DNA from: Pseudomonadota bacterium | Lineage (GTDB): Bacteria > Pseudomonadota > Alphaproteobacteria > Sphingomonadales > Sphingomonadaceae | Length of the DNA stretch: 62,089 bases | Assembly: GCA_023457895.1 (NCBI GenBank) | Contig: JAEXAY010000046.1 | Coordinates: 1 to 62,089, forward strand | Direction of reading: 5' to 3' | In this document: in pieces, positions 1-7,287 of the stretch | How positions within the stretch are numbered: the stretch's first letter is position 1 | How the letters are laid out: every line of letters begins with the position of its first letter | Notes under the pieces: generated by a model | Databases searched by the model: none | Told to the model about the DNA's origin: nothing | What the model saw: the letters and a program-made list of their open reading frames with translations, nothing else | Made by a program: the position numbers and the translations under genes

Positions 1-726
1 GGCAAGCCGATCAAGTTCGCCGGCACCGGCGAAAAGATGGACGGGATCGAGCCATTCCATCCGGCGCGCGTTGCTCAGCGCATCCTCGGCATGGGCGACG
101 TCGTCAGTCTCGTCGAAAAGGCTGCAGAAACCATCCAGGCCGAAGATGCGGAAGCGATGGTGCGCAAGATGGCGCAAGGCAAGTTCGACATGAACGACAT
201 GCGCTCGCAGTTCCAGCAGATGAGCCGGATGGGCGGGCTTGGCGCTCTTGCAGGTATGATGCCGGGCATGAAGAAGGCGCAGGCCGCAATGGCGTCGGGT
301 GCGGTCAATGACAAGACGCTGGTTCATCTCGATGCGATGATCAGTTCGATGACCGCGAAGGAGCGCGAACGGCCCGAGATTATCAATGCCAAGCGCAAGA
401 TCCGGATTGCCAACGGTTCCGGCACCACCGTGCAGGAAGTGAACAAGCTGCTCAAGATGCATCAGGAAATGGCGAATGCCATGAAGAAGCTCAAGAAGAT
501 GGGCGGCATGAAGGGGCTGATGGGCATGCTCGGCGGCGGCAAGGGCGGTCTGGGGGGGCTGCTTGGCGGCTTGGGAGGGGCTAACAACGCGGCCATGCCC
601 GATCTCAAGGATCTCGAAAACCAACTCGGCAAGTTGGGCGATGGCGGTCCCGCCTTGCCCGGTCTTGGTGGACCGGGGGCACCCAAATTGCCGCCCGGCT
701 TCCAGAATTTCATGAAGAAGAAATAA
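1..726 (+). CDS. ffh: Signal recognition particle protein Ffh, C-terminal part (5' truncated by window edge)
   Basis: This is the 3' part of the SRP GTPase gene; the N and most of the G domain lie before the window. The frame is open from base 1. It opens with the end of the G domain (GKPIKFAGTGEK, then the DGIEPFHP and RILGMGDV motifs) and continues into the Met-rich M domain, which binds 4.5S RNA and signal peptides. The tail is very rich in Gly and Met, as in many alphaproteobacterial Ffh proteins. Ffh delivers nascent membrane proteins to FtsY and the Sec translocon. It is followed after 45 nt by rpsP on the same strand, a common arrangement. Confidence 0.97.
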   Translation, partial: GKPIKFAGTGEKMDGIEPFHPARVAQRILGMGDVVSLVEKAAETIQAEDAEAMVRKMAQGKFDMNDMRSQFQQMSRMGGLGALAGMMPGMKKAQAAMASGAVNDKTLVHLDAMISSMTAKERERPEIINAKRKIRIANGSGTTVQEVNKLLKMHQEMANAMKKLKKMGGMKGLMGMLGGGKGGLGGLLGGLGGANNAAMPDLKDLENQLGKLGDGGPALPGLGGPGAPKLPPGFQNFMKKK

Positions 727-771
727 CCTCACTAAACTGTTTTTAGAATTTGATTTGAAAGGAAAATAATA

Positions 772-1266
772 ATGGCAACTGTTATTCGTCTGTCGCGTGG
801 CGGCTCCAAGAAGCGTCCCTATTACCGTATCCTCGTGACGGATTCGCGCAGCCCGCGCGATGGCCGTTTCATCGAGCGTATCGGCAGCTATAACCCGCTG
901 CTCGCCAAGGACGATGAAAAGCGCGTCGTGCTCGACGTGGAACGCGCGAAGCACTGGGTTTCGGTGGGCGCGCAGCCGACTGATCGCGTCGCCCGCATGC
1001 TTGATGCGGCTGGCGTCAAGGAACGCGCGCCCAAGAACAACCCCAAGAAGGGCGAGCTCGGCGCCAAGGCCAAGGAACGCATTGAGGAAAAGGCGATGAA
1101 GGCTGCGGAAGCCGAAGAAGCGGCCAAGGCTGAGGCCGAAGCTCCGGCTGAAGAAGCTGCTGCTGAAGCGGACACCAATGAAGCTACCCCCAATGCGGAT
1201 GCCGGCGACACCCCGGCCGAAGCTGCCGAAGGTGGCGAATCCGCGCAGGAACCGGCTGAAGGCTGA
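772..1266 (+). CDS. rpsP: 30S ribosomal protein S16
   Basis: S16 is a small-subunit assembly protein. The first 80 or so residues are the conserved core (MATVIRLSRGGSKKRPYYRI, then DGRFIERIGSYNP). After that comes an extension of about 80 residues rich in Ala and Glu, probably disordered. The total of 164 aa is about twice the E. coli length; long acidic tails on S16 are common in sphingomonads. A purine-rich AAAGGA precedes the ATG. The stop codon overlaps the rimM start by one base, so the two are probably translationally coupled. Confidence 0.98.
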   Translation: MATVIRLSRGGSKKRPYYRILVTDSRSPRDGRFIERIGSYNPLLAKDDEKRVVLDVERAKHWVSVGAQPTDRVARMLDAAGVKERAPKNNPKKGELGAKAKERIEEKAMKAAEAEEAAKAEAEAPAEEAAAEADTNEATPNADAGDTPAEAAEGGESAQEPAEG

Positions 1267-1760
1267 TGTCTTCAGCACCTCGCACCGTCACGCTGGCCGT
1301 CATAACGGGCGCGCATGGCGTGACGGGCGAAGTGCGGTTGAAGCTGTTCGGCGAGGGTCCGGACAGTCTTAAACGATATAAAAGCTTTGCAGCGGGTGAG
1401 CGCAGCCTAACGCTCAAGCAAATCCGTCCAGGCAATCATGGAGCGATTGCGCGCTTTGCGGAAATCCCGGACCGGAATGCCGCGGACGCGATGCGTGGCA
1501 CCGAACTTAGCATTGATCGCGATCAACTGCCTCCCCTTGAGGAGGGCGAATATTACCACGCCGACCTGATCGGCCTGATCTGCGAAACGCCGGACGGCCA
1601 GCTCATCGGCACCGTCGTCGCGGTGGAAAATTTCGGCGCCGGTGACATCATCGAAATCGAAAAGCCGGACGGCAAGCGCTTCATGGTTCCGCTGCGGGCC
1701 GAGGCGGTGCCCGAATGGGACATGAACCACGCGGTGGTGAACTCCGAGTGGATTGCGTAA
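1266..1760 (+). CDS. rimM: Ribosome maturation factor RimM
   Basis: RimM is a 30S assembly factor that binds S19 and helps form the 3' (head) domain of 16S rRNA. The N-terminal RimM barrel is visible (VITGAHGVTGEVRLKLF), followed by a PRC-barrel region (YYHADLIGL, then FGAGDIIEIEKPDGKRFMVPL). At 164 aa it has the usual family length. It overlaps the rpsP stop by one base and lies 9 nt before the phosphoesterase gene, within the rpsP-rimM-trmD-rplS translation operon. Confidence 0.96.
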   Translation: MSSAPRTVTLAVITGAHGVTGEVRLKLFGEGPDSLKRYKSFAAGERSLTLKQIRPGNHGAIARFAEIPDRNAADAMRGTELSIDRDQLPPLEEGEYYHADLIGLICETPDGQLIGTVVAVENFGAGDIIEIEKPDGKRFMVPLRAEAVPEWDMNHAVVNSEWIA

Positions 1761-1769
1761 GGTCCGGCC

Positions 1770-2501
1770 ATGACATCCGTCGCCGTCCTCTCCGACATTC
1801 ACGGCAACCTCGCCGCGCTGGAGGCGGTCGTGGCGGACGCCGAACGCGCGGGATGCACGGCCTTCGTCAATCTGGGCGACATTCTTTCCGGACCATTGTG
1901 GCCGCGCGAGACGGCGGATTACCTGATGGCAAGAGACTGGCCGACGCTGGCGGGAAACCATGAACGGCAATTGCTGACCCAGGCGCACGACGTGATGGGC
2001 GCGTCGGACCGCTTCACCGCGGCGCAACTGGACGACCGCCACTGGCGCTGGCTTGCCAGTCTGCCGCCGGTGCTCGACTATAGCGCCGATATATTTCTCT
2101 GCCACGGCACGCCGCAATCGGATCTCGCCTATTTCCTCGAAACCGTGGACCCGCAGGACGCCCGCGCCGCGCTGCCGAGCGAGGTCGAAGAACGGCTGGG
2201 CGCGATCTCGCACAGGCTGACCTTGTGCGGCCACACCCATATGTCCCGCCAGATGCAGCTGGCCGATGGCCGCAGCGTCGCCAATCCCGGCAGCGTCGGT
2301 CTGCAGGCCTATGACTGGGATGTGCCGTTTCCGCACGTCATGGAAAATGGCGATCCCAAGGCTCGTTACGCGATCGTGCATCCCGACGGTGTGGTCGAGC
2401 TGCGTGCGCTCGATTACGACCATCACGCCGCCATCGCCAAGGCCCGGAGGGAAGGGCGGGAGGACTGGATCGCGCCGCTCGGACGGGGGCAGGTGACATG
2501 A
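1770..2501 (+). CDS. Metallophosphoesterase family protein (calcineurin-like)
   Basis: This 243-aa calcineurin-like phosphoesterase resembles the YfcE/MJ0936 group of small phosphodiesterases. The two-metal motifs occur in order: DIHGN near residue 9, NLGDI near 36, GNHE near 68, CHGTP near 110 and GHTHM near 152. The substrate cannot be deduced; related enzymes act on phosphodiesters or nucleotides. There is no signal peptide, so it is cytoplasmic. It sits between rimM (9-nt gap) and trmD (4-nt ATGA overlap) and so appears co-transcribed with the translation operon, where most bacteria have nothing between rimM and trmD. Confidence 0.9.
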   Translation: MTSVAVLSDIHGNLAALEAVVADAERAGCTAFVNLGDILSGPLWPRETADYLMARDWPTLAGNHERQLLTQAHDVMGASDRFTAAQLDDRHWRWLASLPPVLDYSADIFLCHGTPQSDLAYFLETVDPQDARAALPSEVEERLGAISHRLTLCGHTHMSRQMQLADGRSVANPGSVGLQAYDWDVPFPHVMENGDPKARYAIVHPDGVVELRALDYDHHAAIAKARREGREDWIAPLGRGQVT

Positions 2502-3289
2502 CGTTCCGCGCACAGCTGGTCACGCTCTACCCCGACATGTTTCCGGGCCCGCTCGGCCATAGTCTCGCCGGCAGGGCGCTGGCGGAGGGTCGGTGGAGCC
2601 TCGACACTGTCCAGATCCGCGACTTCGCTACCGACAAGCACCGGACCGTCGATGATACACCCGCAGGCGGCGGGGCAGGGATGATTCTGCGCGCCGATGT
2701 CGTCGCGACGGCGGTGGATCATGCGGCGGCGCGGATGGCGGAGCTCATGAAAAACCGTAGGCCTGAGTTTGTCGAAGGCCGTTTGTCAGTCGAAAGACGC
2801 CCTTCGACAGGCTCAGGGCTTGCGGAGAAAGGGACGCCGCCAATCCTCGCCATGACCCCGCGCGGCACCCCGATCACGCAGGCGCGCGTGCGCGAACTGG
2901 CCTCCGGCCCCGGCGTCACGATCCTTTGCGGTCGCTTCGAGGGCTTCGACGAACGGCTGTTCGAGGCGCGCCCCGAAATCGAGCAGGTCAGCATGGGCGA
3001 CATCATCCTGTCCGGCGGCGAAATGGGCGCGCTGATGCTGCTCGATGCCATCATCCGCCTGCTGCCTGGCGTGATGGGATCGGACTTGAGTGGCGAGGAG
3101 GAGAGCTTCGAAAGCGGCCTCCTCGAATATCCGCACTATACCCGGCCTGCGGAGTGGGAAGGGCTGGCGATCCCCGATGTGTTGCGCTCCGGCAATCATG
3201 CGAGGATCGCGCGCTGGCGCAAGGAAAGGGCCGAGGCTGACACCAAGGCGCGCCGCCCCGACTTGTGGGACAAGTATCGGGCGCGCTGA
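2498..3289 (+). CDS. trmD: tRNA (guanine-N1-)-methyltransferase TrmD with an in-frame REPIN insertion
   Basis: TrmD makes m1G37 in tRNAs using S-adenosylmethionine and prevents +1 frameshifting; it is normally essential. The SPOUT/trefoil-knot motifs are present: LVTLYPDMFPGPL at the start, DDTPAGGGAGM near residue 52, ILCGRFEGFDER in the middle, and ILSGGEMGALMLLDAI with LLPGVMG after it. Residues about 86-109 (R-R-P-E-F-V-E-G... through P-S-T-G-S-G) are encoded by a full two-arm REP element at 2755-2826. This explains the 263-aa length, against roughly 235-250 aa usually. The insertion falls in a surface loop before the knot strand and keeps the frame. The start codon overlaps the upstream stop (ATGA). 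Confidence 0.96.
   Translation: MTFRAQLVTLYPDMFPGPLGHSLAGRALAEGRWSLDTVQIRDFATDKHRTVDDTPAGGGAGMILRADVVATAVDHAAARMAELMKNRRPEFVEGRLSVERRPSTGSGLAEKGTPPILAMTPRGTPITQARVRELASGPGVTILCGRFEGFDERLFEARPEIEQVSMGDIILSGGEMGALMLLDAIIRLLPGVMGSDLSGEEESFESGLLEYPHYTRPAEWEGLAIPDVLRSGNHARIARWRKERAEADTKARRPDLWDKYRAR
2755..2826. repeat. REPIN, family B, inside the trmD coding sequence
   Basis: The two inverted arms are CCTGAGTTTGTCGAAGGC (2762-2779) and CGCCCTTCGACAGGCTCAGG (2799-2818), separated by a short spacer. The right arm matches the arms of the intergenic family B copies at 10837 and 47611. The left arm has diverged slightly. The element is translated in frame as part of TrmD. Confidence 0.9.
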
Positions 3290-3304
3290 AACTGTCCGGC
3301 AACC

Positions 3305-3396
3305 GTCATTGCGAGCCAGCGAAGCTGGCACGGCAATCCAAGGCTATCTCGCACAACAACACTGGATTGCCGCGCGCATGCGGCGCTCGCAATGAC
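3305..3396. repeat. Inverted-repeat element, family C (trmD-rplS gap)
   Basis: A 92-bp element is bounded by GTCATTGCGAG and its inverse CTCGCAATGAC, with inner GCAATCCA and TGGATTGC arms. A half copy lies at 50170-50206 near recG. It occupies the 338-base gap between trmD and rplS. The rest of this gap (3397-3627) shows no ORF I trust, only a possible leader and promoter region for rplS. Confidence 0.8.
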
Positions 3397-3636
3397 CTGT
3401 GGCCGCGATAAGGCATTTCCATCGCTTTCTCCTTGCATCTATTCCCCTTTCGGCCTAAGGGCCGCGCTTCGCCGGTCGGGTCCGCCCGCTGGCTGCTGCC
3501 GTTTCTGAACCGTTGCGATCGGGAAATGGCGATGTGAACAATCGGTTATGCAGGCCGGATTGAAGAGGGCGCCATTTCGGGGTCCGGGTCCGTCTGCCTC
3601 TGACGCGCAACGACAGCTACAGGAGTCATGAGGGTC

Positions 3637-4020
3637 ATGAACCTCATCCAGCAGATTGAAGCCGAGCAGATCAAGAAGCTCGACAAGACCATTCCCGAAT
3701 TCCGCCCCGGAGACACGCTGCGTGTCGGCGTGCGCGTCGTCGAAGGCGAACGTACCCGCGTCCAGAATTACGAAGGCGTGTGCATCGCGCGTTCGAACAA
3801 GGGCATGGGAGCGAATTTCACGGTGCGCAAGATCAGCTTCGGAGAAGGCGTGGAGCGCGTGTTCCCGCTCTATTCGCCGAACATCGACAGCATCACCGTT
3901 GTCCGCAAGGGCGTTGTGCGCCGCGCCAAGCTTTACTATCTGCGTGGCCGCACCGGGAAGCGCGCGCGCATCGCCGAACGCCGCGACAACCGTCCGGCGG
4001 AAACGGCTGCCGCTGAATAA
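3637..4020 (+). CDS. rplS: 50S ribosomal protein L19
   Basis: L19 lies at the 30S-50S interface. The core is unmistakable: MNLIQQIEAEQ, IPEFRPGDTLRVGVRV, YEGVCIARSNKGMGANFTVRKIS, GVERVFPLYSPN, and RAKLYYLRGRTGKRARI. A short Ala/Glu tail follows. Two in-frame ATGs exist. The first, at 3628, follows AGGAG by only 2 nt. The second, at 3637, gives the usual L19 N-terminus (MNLIQ) with AGGAG 11 nt away, so I prefer 3637 with some doubt. A strong terminator follows at 4081. Confidence 0.96.
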   Translation: MNLIQQIEAEQIKKLDKTIPEFRPGDTLRVGVRVVEGERTRVQNYEGVCIARSNKGMGANFTVRKISFGEGVERVFPLYSPNIDSITVVRKGVVRRAKLYYLRGRTGKRARIAERRDNRPAETAAAE

Positions 4021-4038
4021 GCGCGGCACGATTTCACC

Positions 4039-4065
4039 GTTCACCCTGCGCTTGTCGAAGGGCGG
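4039..4065. repeat. Half REP, family B
   Basis: A single arm related to CCTGAGCCTGTCGAAGGGC (here CCCTGCGCTTGTCGAAGGGC) directly follows the rplS stop codon. No matching inverse arm is nearby, so it is a solitary REP. Confidence 0.65.
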
Positions 4066-4080
4066 ACGGAAAGAGGATAG

Positions 4081-4110
4081 ACGCCGGGGCGCAAGCTCCG
4101 GCGTTTTTTG
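4081..4110 (+). terminator. Rho-independent terminator after rplS
   Basis: The hairpin ACGCCGGGGC-GCAA-GCTCCGGCGT has a 10-bp stem with one G-U pair and a GNRA-type tetraloop, and runs into TTTTTT. It lies 60 nt after the rplS stop and probably ends the translation operon. Confidence 0.88.
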
Positions 4111-4242
4111 TTCTGTCGCGAATCTTCTTCGCCGTCCCGAACCTGGGGTCCTGTTGCCTGCGCCCATGAAAGTCGGCCTTCCTTTCCGCGTTTCCCACGC
4201 TAAAAACGGGTCCAACGAAAAACGCCTGAGGATTGCCGCCCA

Positions 4243-6549
4243 ATGAAACCGATCGCCCTTTTGGGGAGCGCCGCGACAGCCGCGCTGCTCCTGTCTGTTC
4301 CTGTTCATGCGCAGAAAGGAAAGTCCGTGCGACAGTCTGCCGCGACCGCCCAGCCAACAAGGGCTGCCGCCCAGGAGAGCGGAACGCTCACCCTGGAGCG
4401 CATCTATGAAGGCGGCAGTTTGTCGGGCGCGACGCCGGTGCAGCTCAAATTTTCCCCCGACGGGAAGCTCCTCACCTATCTGAAGCCGCGCGCGGACGAG
4501 CGCGAGCGCTCTGACCTGTGGGCGATCGATCCGGTCACGGGAGCCGAGCGCATGCTCGTCGACACGAAGGTGATCGGCAGCGGCGGCGAACTCAGCGAGG
4601 CTGAGAAGATGCAGCGCGAGCGGCTGCGCCTCGGCGGCTCGACCGGGCTCATCAGCTATCAGTGGACGCCCGACGGGCAGGCGATCTTCGCGCCACTCAA
4701 CGGCGAGCAGCTGCTGGCCGGGCTCGACGGCAAGGTGACCAGGCTTCCCGCCGCGGCCAATGGCGCGCTCAATCCGACGGTCAGCCCGAAGGGGCGGTCG
4801 CTGAGCTATGTCAAGGACGGCGAACTCTTTGTCGCGCCGATCGCGGGCGGCACGGCGGTCAAGCTCACCGAGGGCGCGAGCGACACGGTGCAATGGGGCG
4901 TCGCCGAATTCGTTGCGCAGGAGGAGATGGGGCGACTCACCGGCCACTGGTGGGCGCCCGACGACAGCCGCCTCGCGGTGGCGCGGGTCGATGACGGTCC
5001 GGTCGGCATCGTCAGCCGCGCGGCGATCGGCGCGGACGGGACGAAGGTCTTCGCGCAGCGCTATCCCAAGGCAGGCACGCCCAACGCGATCGTCGACCTC
5101 TATCTGATGAACCCGGACGGGAGCGCGCGGGCCAAGGTCGATCTGGGCCCGGACAAGGACATCTATCTCGCGCGCGTCGACTGGGCGCCGGACGCGAAGA
5201 CGCTCTATGTCCAGCGCCAGAACCGGCTGCAGAACCGGCTTGACCTGCTCGCCGCCGATCCCGCCACCGGCAAGACCCGCATCCTGTTCAGCGAGCGCCA
5301 GCCCAACTTCGTCAACCTTTCGAACGACCTGCGCGTGCTGAAGGACGGCAGCCTGCTGTGGAGTTCGGAGAAGACCGGCTACAACCATCTCTACCGCATC
5401 AGCCCCAAGGGCGGGTGGACCGCGCTCACCAGCGGGGCGTGGGTGGTCGACAAGCTGCTCGCGGTCGACGAGGCGGCTGACGGCGGCAAGGGCCGGTTGT
5501 GGTTCCGTGGCAACAAGGACAGCGTGCTCGAGCCGCAGATCTATTGGGAGCCGCTCAGCGGCAAGGGCGCGCCGGTCAGGGTCAGCGAGACGGGCTTCAG
5601 CAACGACGCGGTGGTCGCCGCCGGAGGGCGGATGATCGTCACCCGCTCGTCGGCCACGCAGCCGCCGCAGGTCTATGTCGCCGACGCCGACGGCCAGCGC
5701 ATCCGCTGGATCGCCGAGAACCGCGTGGCGGGCGACCACCCCTATGCCCCCTTCATGGCGGCGCACCAGCCGACCGAGTTCGGCACGATCAGGGGGGCCG
5801 ATGGCACCATCCTCCATTACAAGCTGATCAAGCCGCGGGGGTTCGATCCGGCGAAGCGCTACCCGGTCTATGTCCATCATTATGGCGGCCCCTCGTCGCG
5901 GCAGGTCGGCAATGACTGGGGCACCGCAACGCCGCTCCACCAATATTATGCGCAGCATGGCTGGGTCGTCTTCACCCTCGACAATCGCGGCTCGCCCGAT
6001 CGCGGCAAGGCGTTCGAGGATGCGCTCTACCGCCGCATGGGAACGGTCGAGGTCGAGGACCAGATGGCCGGTGCGCGCTGGCTCAAGCAGCAGCCCTTCG
6101 TCGACCCGGACCGCATCGGCATCTATGGCTGGAGCTATGGCGGCTACATGACGCTGAAGCTGCTCGAGGCCGCGCCCAAGGGCTTCTACGCCGCCGGGGT
6201 TTCGGGCGCGCCGGTGACCAACTGGGAGCTCTACGACACCCATTATACCGAACGCTATATGGGCCTGCCTGCGGGCAAGGCGGGGAAGGCGGCCTATGAC
6301 GCCTCGAGCACGCTGCCCGATGCGGCGCGGATCGCGACCCCGCTGATGCTGATCCACGGCATGGCGGACGACAATGTCGTGTTCGACAATGCGACCGCGA
6401 TGATGGCGCGGCTCCAGCGCGAGGCGATCCCGTTCGAGACGATGCTCTATCCGGGGCAGACCCACCGCGTCGGCGGGCCGGGCGTCGGGCTGCACCTCGC
6501 CCGCACGATCGAGAATTTCCTCAACCGCACGGTACGGGACAAGAAATAA
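4243..6549 (+). CDS. Exported dipeptidyl-peptidase IV-like serine peptidase (S9 family)
   Basis: This 768-aa protein has a signal peptide (residues about 1-23, cleaved after VPVHA), a beta-propeller region, and a C-terminal alpha/beta-hydrolase domain. The catalytic triad is visible: Ser631 in GWSYGGY, Asp709 in MADDNVV and His741 in GQTHRVG. The double Glu (E227/E228 in AQEEMG) that holds the substrate N-terminus in DPP IV is present. Together these indicate removal of X-Pro dipeptides from peptides in the periplasm. The spacing of the triad is the same as in human DPP IV. The next gene overlaps by one base, suggesting an operon. Confidence 0.93.
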   Translation: MKPIALLGSAATAALLLSVPVHAQKGKSVRQSAATAQPTRAAAQESGTLTLERIYEGGSLSGATPVQLKFSPDGKLLTYLKPRADERERSDLWAIDPVTGAERMLVDTKVIGSGGELSEAEKMQRERLRLGGSTGLISYQWTPDGQAIFAPLNGEQLLAGLDGKVTRLPAAANGALNPTVSPKGRSLSYVKDGELFVAPIAGGTAVKLTEGASDTVQWGVAEFVAQEEMGRLTGHWWAPDDSRLAVARVDDGPVGIVSRAAIGADGTKVFAQRYPKAGTPNAIVDLYLMNPDGSARAKVDLGPDKDIYLARVDWAPDAKTLYVQRQNRLQNRLDLLAADPATGKTRILFSERQPNFVNLSNDLRVLKDGSLLWSSEKTGYNHLYRISPKGGWTALTSGAWVVDKLLAVDEAADGGKGRLWFRGNKDSVLEPQIYWEPLSGKGAPVRVSETGFSNDAVVAAGGRMIVTRSSATQPPQVYVADADGQRIRWIAENRVAGDHPYAPFMAAHQPTEFGTIRGADGTILHYKLIKPRGFDPAKRYPVYVHHYGGPSSRQVGNDWGTATPLHQYYAQHGWVVFTLDNRGSPDRGKAFEDALYRRMGTVEVEDQMAGARWLKQQPFVDPDRIGIYGWSYGGYMTLKLLEAAPKGFYAAGVSGAPVTNWELYDTHYTERYMGLPAGKAGKAAYDASSTLPDAARIATPLMLIHGMADDNVVFDNATAMMARLQREAIPFETMLYPGQTHRVGGPGVGLHLARTIENFLNRTVRDKK

Positions 6550-7193
6550 TGGCGCTTTCCCGCCGCCGCTTCCTCGCCGGGTCGGCCGCGCTTTTCCTCA
6601 CCGCCTGCGGGGAGAGCGAGGGGGCGGCGCAGCAGGCGGTCGAGGGGGCGGCCCGGGCCGGTCGCGCCGCGACGCCCGATGCGACGAAGCTCATCACCGC
6701 CGCCCGGCAGCAGATCGGCGTCACGCTGGCCTATGACCCCGCCTATACGCGGCTCGCCTTCCCCAATGGCGATGTGCCGCGCGACAAGGGGGTGTGCACC
6801 GACGTCGTCATCCGCGCCTACCGCGACGCGCTGGGGATTGACCTTCAATCCCTCGTCAACGCCGACATGAAGGCGGCGTTCGCGGCCTATCCCAAACGCT
6901 GGGGCCTCAGGCGCCCCGACGCCAATATCGACCACCGGCGGGTGCCGAACCTTGAAACCTTCCTCACCCGCAAGGGCGCAAGGCTACCGCTATCGACGCG
7001 GGCGGGCGACTGGCAGGCGGGCGACATCTTCACCGCGCTGGTCGGCGGCAAGCTGCCGCATATCGGCATCGTCTCGGACCGCATCGCGCCCGGCGGCAAT
7101 CCGCTGGTGATCCACAATATCGGCGCGGGCACGCAGGAGGAGGACGTGCTCTTCGCGCATCGCCTCACCGGGCGCTTCCGCTGGCGGGTCTGA
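6549..7193 (+). CDS. DUF1287 family lipoprotein
   Basis: This 214-aa protein belongs to the DUF1287 (YijF-like) family, whose function is unknown. The N-terminus has an RRRF pair, a hydrophobic stretch and a lipobox (LTAC, Cys at about residue 20), so it is probably an exported lipoprotein, perhaps via Tat. The conserved core includes AYDPAYTRL, GVCTDVVIRAYRDALGIDLQ and WQAGDIFTALVGGKLPHIGIVSD. The Cys-Thr-Asp and His-Ile-Gly motifs resemble the Cys and His of NlpC/P60-like hydrolases, which is inference. It overlaps the DPP IV-like gene by one base. Confidence 0.85.
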   Translation: MALSRRRFLAGSAALFLTACGESEGAAQQAVEGAARAGRAATPDATKLITAARQQIGVTLAYDPAYTRLAFPNGDVPRDKGVCTDVVIRAYRDALGIDLQSLVNADMKAAFAAYPKRWGLRRPDANIDHRRVPNLETFLTRKGARLPLSTRAGDWQAGDIFTALVGGKLPHIGIVSDRIAPGGNPLVIHNIGAGTQEEDVLFAHRLTGRFRWRV

Positions 7194-7287
7194 CGCGCCG
7201 TCCGCCTCAGGCCCCGCCCTGTCCCGTCCGGTGACGGAGAGCGGCGAAAGGTAATGAAGGTAAGGCCCATAACGGCATCTCCCGCTT

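Noticed and set aside
3439..6495. Open frame of 1018 aa on the minus strand across rplS and the DPP IV-like gene
   Set aside because: It is antisense to two clear genes and rich in Arg, Ala and Pro from reversed GC-rich codons. It is a shadow.
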